Part shown: positions 1 through 8,360 of the stretch, piece by piece
How positions within the stretch are numbered: position 1 is the first letter of the stretch
Layout of the letters: every line of letters starts with the position of its first letter
NCBI RefSeq assembly: GCF_000282215.1
Contig: NZ_AKJS01000068.1
Coordinates: 1 to 48,464, forward strand
DNA from: Pseudomonas sp. GM21
Lineage (GTDB): Bacteria; Pseudomonadota; Gammaproteobacteria; Pseudomonadales; Pseudomonadaceae
Length of the DNA stretch: 48,464 bases
Reading direction: 5' to 3'
Notes under the pieces: model-generated
The model's input: the letters and a program-made list of their open reading frames with translations, nothing else
Told to the model about the DNA's origin: nothing
Databases searched by the model: none
Position numbers and translations under genes: made by a program

Positions 1-70
1 GCTAGGTTTTCACACAGTCTGCTCGGCCGGTTTTTTTGTGCCCACAATTTAATGCCTGATCACATTCCAA

Positions 71-160
71 TGTGGGAGCGAGCCTGCTCGCGATAGCGGT
101 GTATCAGCCGACATCTATGTTGAATGATAAATTGCCATCGCGAGCAGGCTCGCTCCCACA
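71..160. repeat. REP-type inverted repeat pair (BIME-like)
   Basis: Two inverted arms of a Pseudomonas REP sequence, TGTGGGAGCGAGCCTGCTCG at 71-90 and its complement ending at 160. They lie downstream of the FAD oxidase gene, outside any coding region. The rest of 1-176 shows no gene. Confidence 0.85.
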
Positions 161-176
161 GGTTCGCCTGTGTTCA

Positions 177-1460
177 TCAGCCTTTGAACCGCTCTTGGAC
201 AAAGTCCATCACCTTCAGTGATTTATAGATCGCATTGGCAGCCACTCGACCGAACGGCCCGCCGTTCCAGTCCAGCAAGTACGGCTTGAACAACTCATGG
301 CGCGCACTTTCCCCGCACACGGCTTCGGCAATCACCCTGCCGCCAATTGAGCCGGTATTCAAACCGTGTCCACCAAAAGAAGTGCAGGCCCAGACGCCCT
401 GCTCCAGTAGCCCCAGGTTGGGCATTTTGTTGGTGGAGTAACCCATCAGGCCGGACCAGGCCATTTCGATTTTTACCGGAGCCAGTTGTGGATAGACCGA
501 CACCATGTCGGCCTTGAGCATGGCTGCCAGTGCTTTCTCGTTCTGTTCATTGCGGGTGGTAATGCGTCCACCCCAAAGCAGGCGATCGCCCTCGACGATG
601 CGATAGTAATCTGAAGCGCGACGGTCATCGGAGAAGGCCGCACCGGAGTCGAGAACGGTTTTGATCGAGTCGCCCAAGTGTTCGCTCAACACTACGTAAG
701 TGGCGATGGGCAGGTAAGCGCGGCTGAGCTTTTGCAACTCGGGGCCACCATAACCGCCCGCGCAAAACACCAGATCCTTGCAGCGCACGGTGCCACGCGC
801 GGTCTTGACGATTTTGTCGTTGCCTTCGCGATGCCAGGCGAGCATTTTCGATTGCTCGAAAATTCTGCCTCCCGCCGTTTCAATGGCGAGGGCCAGGCCC
901 AGGCAATAATTGAGCGGGTGGAAATGCATGGCGTTCGGATCTTCGACACCCTGAAAGTAGCGAACGGTGTGTGCCCGTTCGCGGACCTGAGCGGTATCGA
1001 GGTAGTTGAGTTCATAACCGAAGTCGCGGTGCATGGTTTCGATGTGGTTTTTCACGCCCGCGCCGTCGTCGTAGCGCTTGACCCGAATCGTGCCCGCGGA
1101 TGGCGCGCAACCGGGCAGAGCCAGTTCGATGATGTTGCGGCGGACAATCTCCACGCCTTCGGCCGACATCTGGAACAGCGCCCTGGCGTGGTCCAGCCCA
1201 AGTTTCTTGCGAATCGCTCCGGACCCCTCAGCCCAACCGGGCGAGACCACGCCGCCATTGCGGCCGGACGCACCCCAGGCCACCTGATTGGCTTCAAGAA
1301 TGATCACCCGCTTGCCGCGACGCGTCAGCTCCAGGGCGGCAGTGAGGCCGGCGATGCCGGCACCGATGATGCACACGTCGCAAGTTTCGTCCGTGTTCAA
1401 TTCTGGCCTGGCCGCGCGTGGCAGCGAGGTTTGGGAATACCAGGTGTTGGGGAAGGACAT
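177..1460 (-). CDS. FAD-dependent amine oxidoreductase (DAO family, PuuB/PauB-like)
   Basis: Likely oxidises an amine or gamma-glutamylated amine, producing an aldehyde, ammonia and H2O2. The 427-residue protein has an N-terminal dinucleotide-binding motif (IIGAGIAGLTAA, about residues 31-42) followed by a glycine-rich second FAD contact (WGASGRNGG) and a C-terminal FAD-closing segment (TSFGGHGLNTG). This is the layout of the D-amino-acid-oxidase fold used by gamma-glutamylputrescine oxidases (PuuB of E. coli, PauB of P. aeruginosa). It shares strand and neighbourhood with an amino-acid-type ABC transporter and a GabT-like aminotransferase, which suggests uptake and breakdown of a polyamine or similar amine. 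The exact substrate cannot be read from the sequence. A REP element (1508-1608) separates it from the transporter genes, so it may have its own promoter. Confidence 0.85.
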   Translation of the reverse strand: MSFPNTWYSQTSLPRAARPELNTDETCDVCIIGAGIAGLTAALELTRRGKRVIILEANQVAWGASGRNGGVVSPGWAEGSGAIRKKLGLDHARALFQMSAEGVEIVRRNIIELALPGCAPSAGTIRVKRYDDGAGVKNHIETMHRDFGYELNYLDTAQVRERAHTVRYFQGVEDPNAMHFHPLNYCLGLALAIETAGGRIFEQSKMLAWHREGNDKIVKTARGTVRCKDLVFCAGGYGGPELQKLSRAYLPIATYVVLSEHLGDSIKTVLDSGAAFSDDRRASDYYRIVEGDRLLWGGRITTRNEQNEKALAAMLKADMVSVYPQLAPVKIEMAWSGLMGYSTNKMPNLGLLEQGVWACTSFGGHGLNTGSIGGRVIAEAVCGESARHELFKPYLLDWNGGPFGRVAANAIYKSLKVMDFVQERFKG

Positions 1461-1507
1461 GGTCGATCCTTGAGAAATGGCCAGTAAATTATGCGTACGT
1501 CAAACAT

Positions 1508-1608
1508 TGTGGGAGCGGGCCTGCTCGCGAAAAAACGCAAGGTCGACGCGGGCATTCAGCAAAGCCGTGTCATCGTTGACGTCCATCGCGAGCAGACTCG
1601 CTCCCACA
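1508..1608. repeat. REP-type inverted repeat pair
   Basis: TGTGGGAGCGGGCCTGCTCG at the left is mirrored by the complementary arm ending CTCCCACA near 1608. It sits between the FAD oxidase and the ABC binding protein gene, both on the minus strand, and may stabilise or end the upstream transcript. Confidence 0.8.
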
Positions 1609-1621
1609 GTGGGAAGGCGTA

Positions 1622-2455
1622 CTACTTGAGAGTCGAGTAATCCACGCCGTACCACTTGTCCGACAGCTTGGTCAGCGTGCCGTCCTTGTGCATCTCGCCG
1701 ATGATTTCACCCAGCTTGGCTTTTAGCTCCGGATCACCCTTGTCGGTGGCAATGGCCAGAGGTTCGAAAAACACCACGGTGTTGTCGACGGCGCGCAGCG
1801 GGTAGCCTTTCTTGACGGCGGCATCCAGGGTGCTGCGTTGCGTGAGGATGGCATCCAGTCGGGTACCATCGCCCAGGCGCAGATCGTCGAGCGGGCCGAC
1901 AGAGCCTGCGTAGGTCTTCATTTTTTCGGTTTTTACGTCATAGACGACGGGCGGTACGTCAGTGGTTTCGATGGCCAGCGCCTGGCTGAAATAGTCTTCT
2001 GACGTGGTGCCGCCTTCGACGCCGATGGTTTTGCCATTGAGTGCCTTGTGGTCGGAGACCGTGGATTTGTTGTGCACCGCAAACACATAAGGCACGTAGT
2101 AGTAAGTCCCGGGGAAATCGAGAATCCGTGCCCGACTTTTCGTCGCGGTCATCGAGCCCACGGAAACGTCCCAGCGACCATTCCATTTGCCGGCGGTAAT
2201 CACATCCCAGTCGGGCGTGATGAATTTGGCCTCGACGCCGAGACGCTTGGCAATCTCCTTGGACACATCGATATCAAAACCGTCGATTTCATTTTTGTCG
2301 TTGATGAACCCCTGCGGCGGCCAGGTCGCCGACGTAGCGACGGTCAACGTCTTGCTGCTCTGGATCTTGTCCAGCACGGCACCGGCATTGGCGACGCCGA
2401 CAAACAACAGTGACAGGGAGGCTGCGAGGGTGATTGCGTGTTTCTTACTGAGCAT
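1622..2455 (-). CDS. Amino-acid ABC transporter periplasmic substrate-binding protein
   Basis: Periplasmic receptor of a polar-amino-acid type ABC importer (solute-binding family 3). From the internal methionine chosen here (MLSKKHAITL) the protein has 277 residues and a clear Sec signal peptide, with a hydrophobic stretch and an ANA-type cleavage site near residue 22. An upstream in-frame ATG at 2467 would add four residues and spoil the signal peptide start. The mature part carries family hallmarks: ATWPPQGF, DGFDIDVSKEIAKRLG and a C-terminal LTKLSDKWYG. It is followed upstream on the same strand by the ATPase and permease genes, so it belongs to one importer operon. The ligand is unknown; the neighbouring oxidase and aminotransferase point to an amine or amino acid. 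Confidence 0.9.
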   Translation of the reverse strand: MLSKKHAITLAASLSLLFVGVANAGAVLDKIQSSKTLTVATSATWPPQGFINDKNEIDGFDIDVSKEIAKRLGVEAKFITPDWDVITAGKWNGRWDVSVGSMTATKSRARILDFPGTYYYVPYVFAVHNKSTVSDHKALNGKTIGVEGGTTSEDYFSQALAIETTDVPPVVYDVKTEKMKTYAGSVGPLDDLRLGDGTRLDAILTQRSTLDAAVKKGYPLRAVDNTVVFFEPLAIATDKGDPELKAKLGEIIGEMHKDGTLTKLSDKWYGVDYSTLK

Positions 2456-2500
2456 GTCCATCTCCACTTCTCGTTATTGTTATGCGGGGTAAAGCGCTTC

Positions 2501-3292
2501 TCAGTGACCGATGATTTGCGACAGGAATTTCCGCGCGCGTTCGGTCTGCGGGTTGTTGAAAAACTCGGCAGGGGTGGCTTGTTCGATGACCTGGCCCTGA
2601 TCCATGAACAACACCCGGTCGGCGACCTTGCTGGCAAAACCCATTTCGTGGGTCACGCAGATCATGGTCATGCCGTCGGTGGCCAATTCGCTCATGACGT
2701 CCAGCACTTCGTGGACCATTTCCGGGTCCAGCGCGGAGGTCGGTTCGTCGAACAGCATCACTTTGGGGTTCATGCACAGCGCCCGGGCAATCGCCACGCG
2801 CTGCTGCTGACCGCCGGACAGTTGCGAGGGGTACTTGTCGGCATGCTCGGCAATTCGTACGCGTTCGAGATAAACCTGTGCGCGTTTCTTCGCTTCGGCG
2901 GATGAAACGCCCTGTACCAATTGCGGGGCCAGGGTCAGGTTGTCCATCACACTCAAGTGCGGGAACAGGTTGAAGCTCTGAAACACCATGCCGATTTCGC
3001 TGCGCACGGCGCTGACACTTTCCGCTTCACTGGTGAGGGTGATGCCGTTGACCTGAATGTGTCCTTTCTGAAAGTTTTCCAGGTGGTTGATGCAGCGAAT
3101 CATCGTCGATTTGCCTGAGCCTGACGGCCCGCACACCACCAGAATTTCGCCGGTGGCGACGTTCAGGTCGACATCGCGCAAGGCGTGAAAATTGCCGTAC
3201 CACTTGTTCAGGCCCGTAATCGAGATCATCGAAGGGCCGGGATTTACAGCCGGGGCCAGGTCGAGTTGTTCAGCGGTGTTGGTTCGAGTCAT
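2501..3292 (-). CDS. Amino-acid ABC transporter ATP-binding protein (GlnQ/HisP-like)
   Basis: Cytoplasmic ATPase that powers the importer. All ABC motifs are intact: Walker [10 protein letters not shown] (about residues 55-63), Q-loop region [11 protein letters not shown], signature LSGGQQQR, Walker [15 protein letters not shown] and the switch histidine in CVTHEMGF. Length (263 residues) is normal for this family, with a roughly 20-residue N-terminal extension. The permease stop codon lies only a few bases upstream, so the two genes are translationally linked. An alternative GTG start at 3295 has slightly better spacing (7 bases) to the AAGGGG ribosome binding site. Confidence 0.93.
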   Translation of the reverse strand: MTRTNTAEQLDLAPAVNPGPSMISITGLNKWYGNFHALRDVDLNVATGEILVVCGPSGSGKSTMIRCINHLENFQKGHIQVNGITLTSEAESVSAVRSEIGMVFQSFNLFPHLSVMDNLTLAPQLVQGVSSAEAKKRAQVYLERVRIAEHADKYPSQLSGGQQQRVAIARALCMNPKVMLFDEPTSALDPEMVHEVLDVMSELATDGMTMICVTHEMGFASKVADRVLFMDQGQVIEQATPAEFFNNPQTERARKFLSQIIGH

Positions 3293-3298
3293 CACGTA

Positions 3299-4273
3299 TC
3301 AGCCCCTTGCCGTGGAACGGTTGACCCGCTTTTCGATTCGCGCCTGCACCCGTTCGAGAATGAACGACAGCGCCCAGTAAATCATTGCCGCAGTAATCAG
3401 CATCTCCAGGTGGCGGAAGTCTGCCCGACCCTGGGTCTTGGCCAGGTACATCAGTTCCCAGACACCGATCACCGACACCAGCGAACTGTCCTTGAGCATG
3501 GCGATAAACTGATTGCCGGTCGGCGGAATGATCACCCGCAAGGCCTGGGGCATGATCACGCGGAAAAGGGTTTTGAACGGGCTGATGTTCAGGGCTCGCG
3601 AAGCTTCCCACTGGCCGACCGGAATGCTCTGGATACCGGCACGGAAAATCTCGGTCATGTAGGCGCCATAGCACAGTGACAGGGCGAGGATGCCGGCCGG
3701 CACCGCGTCAACCACATAGCCGAGTTGCGGCAGGCCCAGGTAAATCAGGTAGATCTGAATCAGCAGCGGCACGCCGCGAAAGAACGAGGTGTAGAAAGAG
3801 GCGAGGGCATTGGCCAAACCGTTATTCGACAGCTTCGCCACCGCGCCGATCAGCGCCAGAACAAACGCGATCACAATGGCCAACGCGGAGATGTACAAAG
3901 TGGTGGCAGCGCCCTGGAGGATCAGGAAACCGACTTTGTCGAGAATGAAGCTGTAGGAGAGGTCGAAAGTATCGAAGAACGCGAGAAACAGGATCAGCAG
4001 CTCGACCCACACCACGGTGGTCTGCACCTTGAACTTCAAGCGCCCGAGGACATGGAAGTTCAGCGTGCCCAGTACGGCAATGCCAAGGCCAGTGGCGATG
4101 TTGCGAGCGGTGAGGCTGTCCGGGGTATTGCCCAACAGCGGTTGCAAAAAATGGCTTAGGGCGCTGTTGCCCAGGTTCATCAGGTAGGAACCGAGGAACA
4201 GCACCACGGCGACGGCGAGCAGGAATTGAGGATCGTTGGACTTTTTCTTATAAATTATATTGTCGTGATACAT
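3299..4273 (-). CDS. Amino-acid ABC transporter permease
   Basis: Inner-membrane channel subunit of the importer. The C-terminal half (about residues 115-324) is a His/Glu/Gln-type permease domain: a LQGAATTLYISALAI membrane segment, FFRGVPLLIQIYLIY, and the EAA loop EASRALNISPFKTLFRVIMP that docks on the ATPase. At 324 residues it is longer than the usual 220-250 because the N-terminal 110 residues add about three extra hydrophobic helices, an arrangement seen in some GltJ/AapQ-like permeases. It is first in the transporter operon (permease, ATPase, binding protein). Just upstream lies a small palindrome at 4358-4374. Confidence 0.9.
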   Translation of the reverse strand: MYHDNIIYKKKSNDPQFLLAVAVVLFLGSYLMNLGNSALSHFLQPLLGNTPDSLTARNIATGLGIAVLGTLNFHVLGRLKFKVQTTVVWVELLILFLAFFDTFDLSYSFILDKVGFLILQGAATTLYISALAIVIAFVLALIGAVAKLSNNGLANALASFYTSFFRGVPLLIQIYLIYLGLPQLGYVVDAVPAGILALSLCYGAYMTEIFRAGIQSIPVGQWEASRALNISPFKTLFRVIMPQALRVIIPPTGNQFIAMLKDSSLVSVIGVWELMYLAKTQGRADFRHLEMLITAAMIYWALSFILERVQARIEKRVNRSTARG

Positions 4274-4357
4274 GACGGCCTCAATGTGTAGGTGGTGATG
4301 TTCTCGCTAGGTAAAGGGGGCTTTGGTCAGTATTGCGACACGAATTCGGGGACAACA

Positions 4358-4374
4358 AGCGAACTTAATTCGCT
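4358..4374. promoter_or_regulatory. Small palindrome upstream of the ABC permease (operator candidate)
   Basis: AGCGAA-CTTAA-TTCGCT is a perfect 6-bp inverted repeat with a 5-base spacer in the 128-base gap between the aminotransferase and permease genes. The size suits a dimeric regulator, but no regulator gene lies next to it, so function is inferred only. Confidence 0.3.
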
Positions 4375-4401
4375 ATGTCAGTCCCAGAACGCATTTTGCA
4401 A

Positions 4402-5652
4402 TCAAGATAATTTGGAGAGGCACGCTTCGAGAATGTCCAGGCCTTCCTCCAGCACCGAGGCTTCGGTGGTCAATGGCGCCAGCAACCGAATGATATGGCG
4501 CGACTTGCCGCTGGGCATCAACAACAAGCCTGCGTCCCGCGCAAGGCTCAGGAGTTGCGTCAACTGGGCCGATGCTGGCGTGCCGTCAGCATTGATCAAC
4601 TCGATGCCACGCATCGCACCCACGCCGGTCAAACGCCCCAGATACGGCGATAGCTTGCTGTCGCGCCAGGCTTCGTAGCGGCTGACAATCGCTTCTTCCT
4701 GTTGCGCGCCCCAGGCTTGCAACTGCGTGTCGGTCATTTCATCCAGCGTCGCCAGCGCGGCGGCGCAGGCGATGGGGTTGCCCGAATAAGTACCGCCCAG
4801 ACCGCCCTTGGGCAAGGTGTCGAGTAACGCTTTGCGCCCCACCACCGCACCCAGCGGCACGCCGCCGGCAATGCTTTTGCCCAGCAGGATCAAGTCCGGC
4901 TCGATGCCCAGTCGCGAGAATGCGAAACGCTGGCCGGTGCGGCCGAAGCCAGACTGGATTTCATCGGCGATCAGCAGGATGTTCTTTTCATCGCAGAACT
5001 TGCGCAGCCCTTGGGCAAACTCTACGTCCATCGCCAGGAAGCCCGCTTCACCCTGCACCGGCTCGACGATAAAACATGCCACGTCATTGACATCGATCTC
5101 GACGCTGAACAGGCGATCCAGGGCCTTCAGCGCTTCGGCACAGGTCACGCCGTTGTCCTTGCTCGGGTATGGCAAGTGAAACACCGGCCCCGGCAGCACA
5201 CCGACTTTCTGTTTGTAGGGGGCGACTTTGCCGTTGAGGTTGAGGGTGGCAAGCGTACGGCCGTGGAAAGCGCCGTCGAAGGCAATCACGGCAGTGCGGC
5301 CGGTAGCGCCACGGACGATTTTGAGGGCGTTTTCCGCCGCTTCCGCGCCGCTGTTGGTGAGCATGCCACTGACCGGGTAATCCACCGGAATGAACGCGCT
5401 CAGGCGATCCATCAGCTCGATGTAAGGCACATGCGGGGCGGCGTTGAAGGCGTAGTGGGTCAGCCGGGTGGCTTGTTCGCGAATGGCTTCGACGATGCGT
5501 GGGTGGCAATGGCCGAGGTTCAGTACGCCGATGCCGCCGACGAAGTCGATGTAGCGTTTGCCATCGGTGTCCCAGACCTCGGCGTTTTTACCGTGGCTGA
5601 GCGTGACAGGATGAACGATGTTGATCGACTGGCTGATGGATTCGCTGCTCAT
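4402..5652 (-). CDS. Class III PLP aminotransferase (4-aminobutyrate aminotransferase-like)
   Basis: Transfers the terminal amino group of GABA or a similar omega-amino acid to 2-oxoglutarate. The 416-residue protein is full length for the family. Visible marks are the SGAEAAENALK phosphate-binding segment (101-111), the LLIADEIQSGFGRTG motif containing the PLP-contacting Asp230, and the catalytic Schiff-base lysine in LLGKSIAGG (Lys259). It resembles the second GABA transaminase of pseudomonads (GabT2-type) more than a biosynthetic enzyme, judged from its company: a DAO-type oxidase and an amino-acid importer downstream on the same strand. Ornithine or beta-alanine activity cannot be excluded. 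Confidence 0.88.
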   Translation of the reverse strand: MSSESISQSINIVHPVTLSHGKNAEVWDTDGKRYIDFVGGIGVLNLGHCHPRIVEAIREQATRLTHYAFNAAPHVPYIELMDRLSAFIPVDYPVSGMLTNSGAEAAENALKIVRGATGRTAVIAFDGAFHGRTLATLNLNGKVAPYKQKVGVLPGPVFHLPYPSKDNGVTCAEALKALDRLFSVEIDVNDVACFIVEPVQGEAGFLAMDVEFAQGLRKFCDEKNILLIADEIQSGFGRTGQRFAFSRLGIEPDLILLGKSIAGGVPLGAVVGRKALLDTLPKGGLGGTYSGNPIACAAALATLDEMTDTQLQAWGAQQEEAIVSRYEAWRDSKLSPYLGRLTGVGAMRGIELINADGTPASAQLTQLLSLARDAGLLLMPSGKSRHIIRLLAPLTTEASVLEEGLDILEACLSKLS

Positions 5653-5709
5653 GGATGACCGACTCTGAAGAAGGGATACTTCTTTTTATCTAAGCCGTGA
5701 GCAGCGGTG

Positions 5710-5736
5710 CCCGGCAAACGAAATAAAGTTGCCGGG
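5710..5736. promoter_or_regulatory. Inverted repeat upstream of the aminotransferase (operator candidate)
   Basis: CCCGGCAA and TTGCCGGG form a perfect 8-bp inverted repeat around an 11-base AT-rich spacer, 58 bases upstream of the aminotransferase start. A regulator site or a small RNA hairpin are both possible; no T-run follows it on either strand. Confidence 0.35.
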
Positions 5737-5771
5737 TCAATCTTTAAAGTCGGGATGTGCCCTGGAAGACC

Positions 5772-5863
5772 AAAGGATCGCAGCCTCGTTTCACTCGACA
5801 GCTCCTACAGAGAAACACGATCCCTGTAGGAGCTGTCGAGTGAAACGAGGCTGCGATCTTTTG
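5772..5863. repeat. 39-bp near-perfect inverted repeat
   Basis: Arms 5772-5810 and 5825-5863 are almost exactly complementary (left arm begins AAAGGATCGCAGCC, right arm ends GGCTGCGATCTTTT) around a 14-base loop. It begins 9 bases past the stop of the HopJ-family gene and its T/A ends suit a terminator-like role. It is a different repeat family from the TGTGGGAGC REPs elsewhere in the window. Confidence 0.85.
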
Positions 5864-5871
5864 ATTTTGAA

Positions 5872-6210
5872 TCAGCGGCGAGTCAGTGGTTGCTGAGTGA
5901 ACTTCACGCCAGCCAGCCCATGGGCAATCAATGCGCGGATATTGCCGTGGTCGCTGCCATCAGGCGTTGCAACCACCGAACGGTAATGCTCGCCAAACGC
6001 CAGCAGCGCTTCTTCATCGCTCAGACCTTCCAGCAGCGCCAGACCCAGGGTCTTGCACGAACCTTCGTTCTGACCAGCTGCGTTTTCCACACCACCGTTG
6101 TTGAAAGCCTGTGGTTGATAGTCGTAACCGGCGGCGATGAAGGCCAGGGTGTCGGCAAAGACGTGTTCGCCGCTCTTGAGGCTGGCGCGCAGGGTGTTCA
6201 AATCACTCAT
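5872..6210 (-). CDS. HopJ type III effector family protein
   Basis: A 112-residue soluble protein that I recognise as the HopJ family by segments such as FIAAGYDYQPQAFNNGG and SCKTLGLALLEGL. The family is named after a P. syringae effector but is present in many non-pathogens, and nothing in this window suggests a type III secretion system; its biochemical role is unknown. The start is the ATG at 6210, which lies inside the last codons of the DUF1244 gene (8-base overlap, ATGAGTGA), so the two are translationally coupled. A longer reading frame to 6318 is only the other-frame overlap with that gene. Confidence 0.8.
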   Translation of the reverse strand: MSDLNTLRASLKSGEHVFADTLAFIAAGYDYQPQAFNNGGVENAAGQNEGSCKTLGLALLEGLSDEEALLAFGEHYRSVVATPDGSDHGNIRALIAHGLAGVKFTQQPLTRR

Positions 6211-6499
6211 TGGGTTTTCCTTTGGCAAACGCCGCTTGTTGTTCGGCGCTGGCTTCTTGCTGGTATTGGGCTTTCCATTCGGCGTACGGCATGCCGTAAA
6301 CCACTTCGCGAGCGTCATCGAGGCTGACGTCGATCTGGCGTTCGTCGGCAGCGGCCTTGTACCACTTGGACAGGCAGTTGCGGCAGAAACCGGAGAGGTT
6401 CATCAGGTCGATGTTCTGTACATCCTTGCGGCTGTCCAGATGGGCCACCAGCCGGCGAAAGGCGGCGGCTTCAAGTTCCAGGCGTTGTTGATCGGTCAT
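6203..6499 (-). CDS. DUF1244 domain-containing protein
   Basis: A 98-residue protein of the DUF1244 family. It contains the conserved block LSGFCRNCLSKWY (about residues 35-47) with a CxxC pair, and ends in a charged tail. Function is unknown; the CxxC pair suggests a metal or redox site, which is inference. It precedes and overlaps the HopJ-family gene, and lies downstream of folX with an 80-base gap that contains a run of imperfect CTTCAAGC-type repeats. Placement next to pterin genes may reflect a shared transcript. Confidence 0.8.
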   Translation of the reverse strand: MTDQQRLELEAAAFRRLVAHLDSRKDVQNIDLMNLSGFCRNCLSKWYKAAADERQIDVSLDDAREVVYGMPYAEWKAQYQQEASAEQQAAFAKGKPNE

Positions 6500-6581
6500 G
6501 GGGGCCTCTGCGAGGCAGCTTCAAGCGGCAAGCTTCAAGCTGCAAGTTGGATTGCGGTGGCTTGTAGCTTAACGCTTGTAG

Positions 6582-6968
6582 CTAAACGCTTGAAGCTTGG
6601 CGGCTTGCCGCGAGCGTAATCGATACCGATTCGGCGAATCGAAGTGCGTGAGGCTTATCGACTTCAACCTCGGCGTACAGCACCGAGGTGTTAGCCATGA
6701 CCAGATCGAGGATTTCCTGGGTCAGGCGTTCGAGCAGCGCAAAGCGATTGCCTTCCACGTGGGCGATGATTGCCTTGGTGATGGTGCGGTAGTTCAGCGC
6801 GTGATCAATGTCGTTGTCGCGCACCGCTTCCTGGGCTGCATACAGGATGGTCAGGTTGATCAGCACATCCTGCTTGTTGAGGATTTCATCCTCGTTGATT
6901 CCGATGTAGGTTCGCAGACACAGGTCCTTGACCCGGATGCGTGCCATTCCTGGTTGAAGTTGTGGCAT
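6582..6968 (-). CDS. folX: Dihydroneopterin triphosphate 2'-epimerase FolX
   Basis: Epimerises 7,8-dihydroneopterin triphosphate to the monapterin form, the branch leading to tetrahydromonapterin rather than folate. The 128-residue protein aligns closely by eye with E. coli Fol[43 protein letters not shown] and [17 protein letters not shown]. The start ATG at 6968 shares one base with the folE stop codon (TAATG), so the two are translationally coupled. A longer frame continues upstream into folE but lacks a reason to be used. It completes the FolE-FolX-FolM set with its two neighbours. Confidence 0.93.
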   Translation of the reverse strand: MPQLQPGMARIRVKDLCLRTYIGINEDEILNKQDVLINLTILYAAQEAVRDNDIDHALNYRTITKAIIAHVEGNRFALLERLTQEILDLVMANTSVLYAEVEVDKPHALRFAESVSITLAASRQASSV

Positions 6969-7546
6969 TACGACGTGCTCCGTCCAATCAATTGCAGGAA
7001 CTCCTGGCGGGTGTTGCTCGACTCGCGGAAGGCGCCGAGCATCACCGAGGTGTTCATGGTCGAATTCTGTTTCTCGACACCGCGCATCATCATGCACATG
7101 TGCCGGGCTTCAATGACCACCGCGACGCCGGCGGCATTGGTCACCTGTTGCACTGCTTCGGCGATTTGCCGGGTGAGGTTTTCCTGGATTTGCAGGCGAC
7201 GGGCGAACATGTCCACCAACCGCGCAATTTTCGACAGGCCCAGCACCTTGCCCGTTGGAATATAAGCCACATGGGCCTTGCCGATGAAGGGCAGCAGGTG
7301 ATGTTCACAGAGCGAGTACAGCTCGATGTTGTCGACAATAATCATTTCATCGTTGTCGGAGGCGAACAACGCGCCGTTGACGATCTCTTCGACACTTTGT
7401 TCGTAACCATGACAGAGGTACTGCATGGCTTTGGCCGCCCGCAGCGGAGTGTCTATCAGGCCTTCACGATCCGGATTCTCACCGAGACCGATGAGAATCT
7501 CGCGGTAGCTCTGGGTTAGGGCGTTCTGAGGCAGGGTTAGTGGCAT
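6968..7546 (-). CDS. folE: GTP cyclohydrolase I FolE
   Basis: Converts GTP to 7,8-dihydroneopterin triphosphate, the first pterin step. The 192 residues show the family zinc and active-site motifs: [20 protein letters not shown] and [12 protein letters not shown]. It lies between folM and folX on the minus strand, with 21 bases to folM. Pseudomonads often carry more than one folE copy; this one is placed with the monapterin genes and near the LOV/LitR-like light module. In P. putida KT2440 a folE gene is reported to be light-induced through PplR regulators, so light control here is possible, but I found no clear PplR box upstream. Confidence 0.95.
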   Translation of the reverse strand: MPLTLPQNALTQSYREILIGLGENPDREGLIDTPLRAAKAMQYLCHGYEQSVEEIVNGALFASDNDEMIIVDNIELYSLCEHHLLPFIGKAHVAYIPTGKVLGLSKIARLVDMFARRLQIQENLTRQIAEAVQQVTNAAGVAVVIEARHMCMMMRGVEKQNSTMNTSVMLGAFRESSNTRQEFLQLIGRSTS

Positions 7547-7567
7547 GGAGCATCCTCGCGGGGCATC

Positions 7568-8278
7568 TTATTTGATGTGCCGTCCGCCGTTGACGGTCAG
7601 GGTGGTACCGGTGACATAAGGGTTGTCGAGCAAATAGCGCAGGCTCTGATAGATCACTTCACTGCCGGGTTCGATGCCCAGCGCTGACTTGGCCAGCGCC
7701 TTGGCGCGGTAAGCCGCGTCATCCTCGGGGTTGAACATTAGCAGGGCGGGCGCGATACCGTTGACCTTGATTGTCGGCGCGTATTTCGCGGCGAAGGACA
7801 GGGTGAGGCTATCGAGCCCGGCTTTGCTGGCGCAGTAGCCTATGTGTTTGCTGCTGCCCTTGCGGGTCACATCATCGCTGATGTGCACAATGTCCGCCGG
7901 GCTTGAGCGTTGCAGCAAGTCGCCACAGTGCAGGTTGATCAGGTAAGGCGCAAGCATGTGCACGTTGAACATGCGGGTGAAGGCGGCGGCGTCGGTGTCC
8001 GGCGTTTCGGTCAGCCATTCGGAGGCGTTATGGATAATCGCCCGCAGGCTGTCAGTGTGGGTTTTCAGGGTGCTGATGAACGCGAGGATCCCGGCTTCAG
8101 TGGAGAAGTCGGCAAACACCGCGGTGGCGCCCAGATCACGCAGCGTCTGGACACCGGGGCGTTCGCTGCGGTAGGTGAAAATCACCCGCTCGCCGTCCTC
8201 AATCAAACGCTGCGCACAATGCAGGCCGACACGCTGGCCGGCACCGGTGATGAGGATGGGGGCTGCGGAAGAGGTCAT
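7568..8278 (-). CDS. folM: Dihydromonapterin reductase FolM
   Basis: NADPH-dependent short-chain dehydrogenase that reduces dihydromonapterin to tetrahydromonapterin. The 236-residue protein has the SDR cofactor motif ITGAGQRVGLH, the IIHNASEW segment, a YCASKAGLDSLT catalytic Tyr/Lys block, and the family-specific ends VNGIAPALLMFN and VNGGRHIK. The chosen ATG (MTSSAAPIL) fits the fold; an upstream in-frame ATG at 8329 would add 17 unlikely residues. The product is the cofactor of phenylalanine hydroxylase in pseudomonads, which ties this operon to the homogentisate genes at 28406-31667. Confidence 0.92.
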   Translation of the reverse strand: MTSSAAPILITGAGQRVGLHCAQRLIEDGERVIFTYRSERPGVQTLRDLGATAVFADFSTEAGILAFISTLKTHTDSLRAIIHNASEWLTETPDTDAAAFTRMFNVHMLAPYLINLHCGDLLQRSSPADIVHISDDVTRKGSSKHIGYCASKAGLDSLTLSFAAKYAPTIKVNGIAPALLMFNPEDDAAYRAKALAKSALGIEPGSEVIYQSLRYLLDNPYVTGTTLTVNGGRHIK

Positions 8279-8360
8279 GAATGGCTCGCGTCGCGGTAAG
8301 AGCAAAACTATACCAGCGCGCGACGGCATTCACCTACCGTGGAAGCGGACCCCATGCGGA

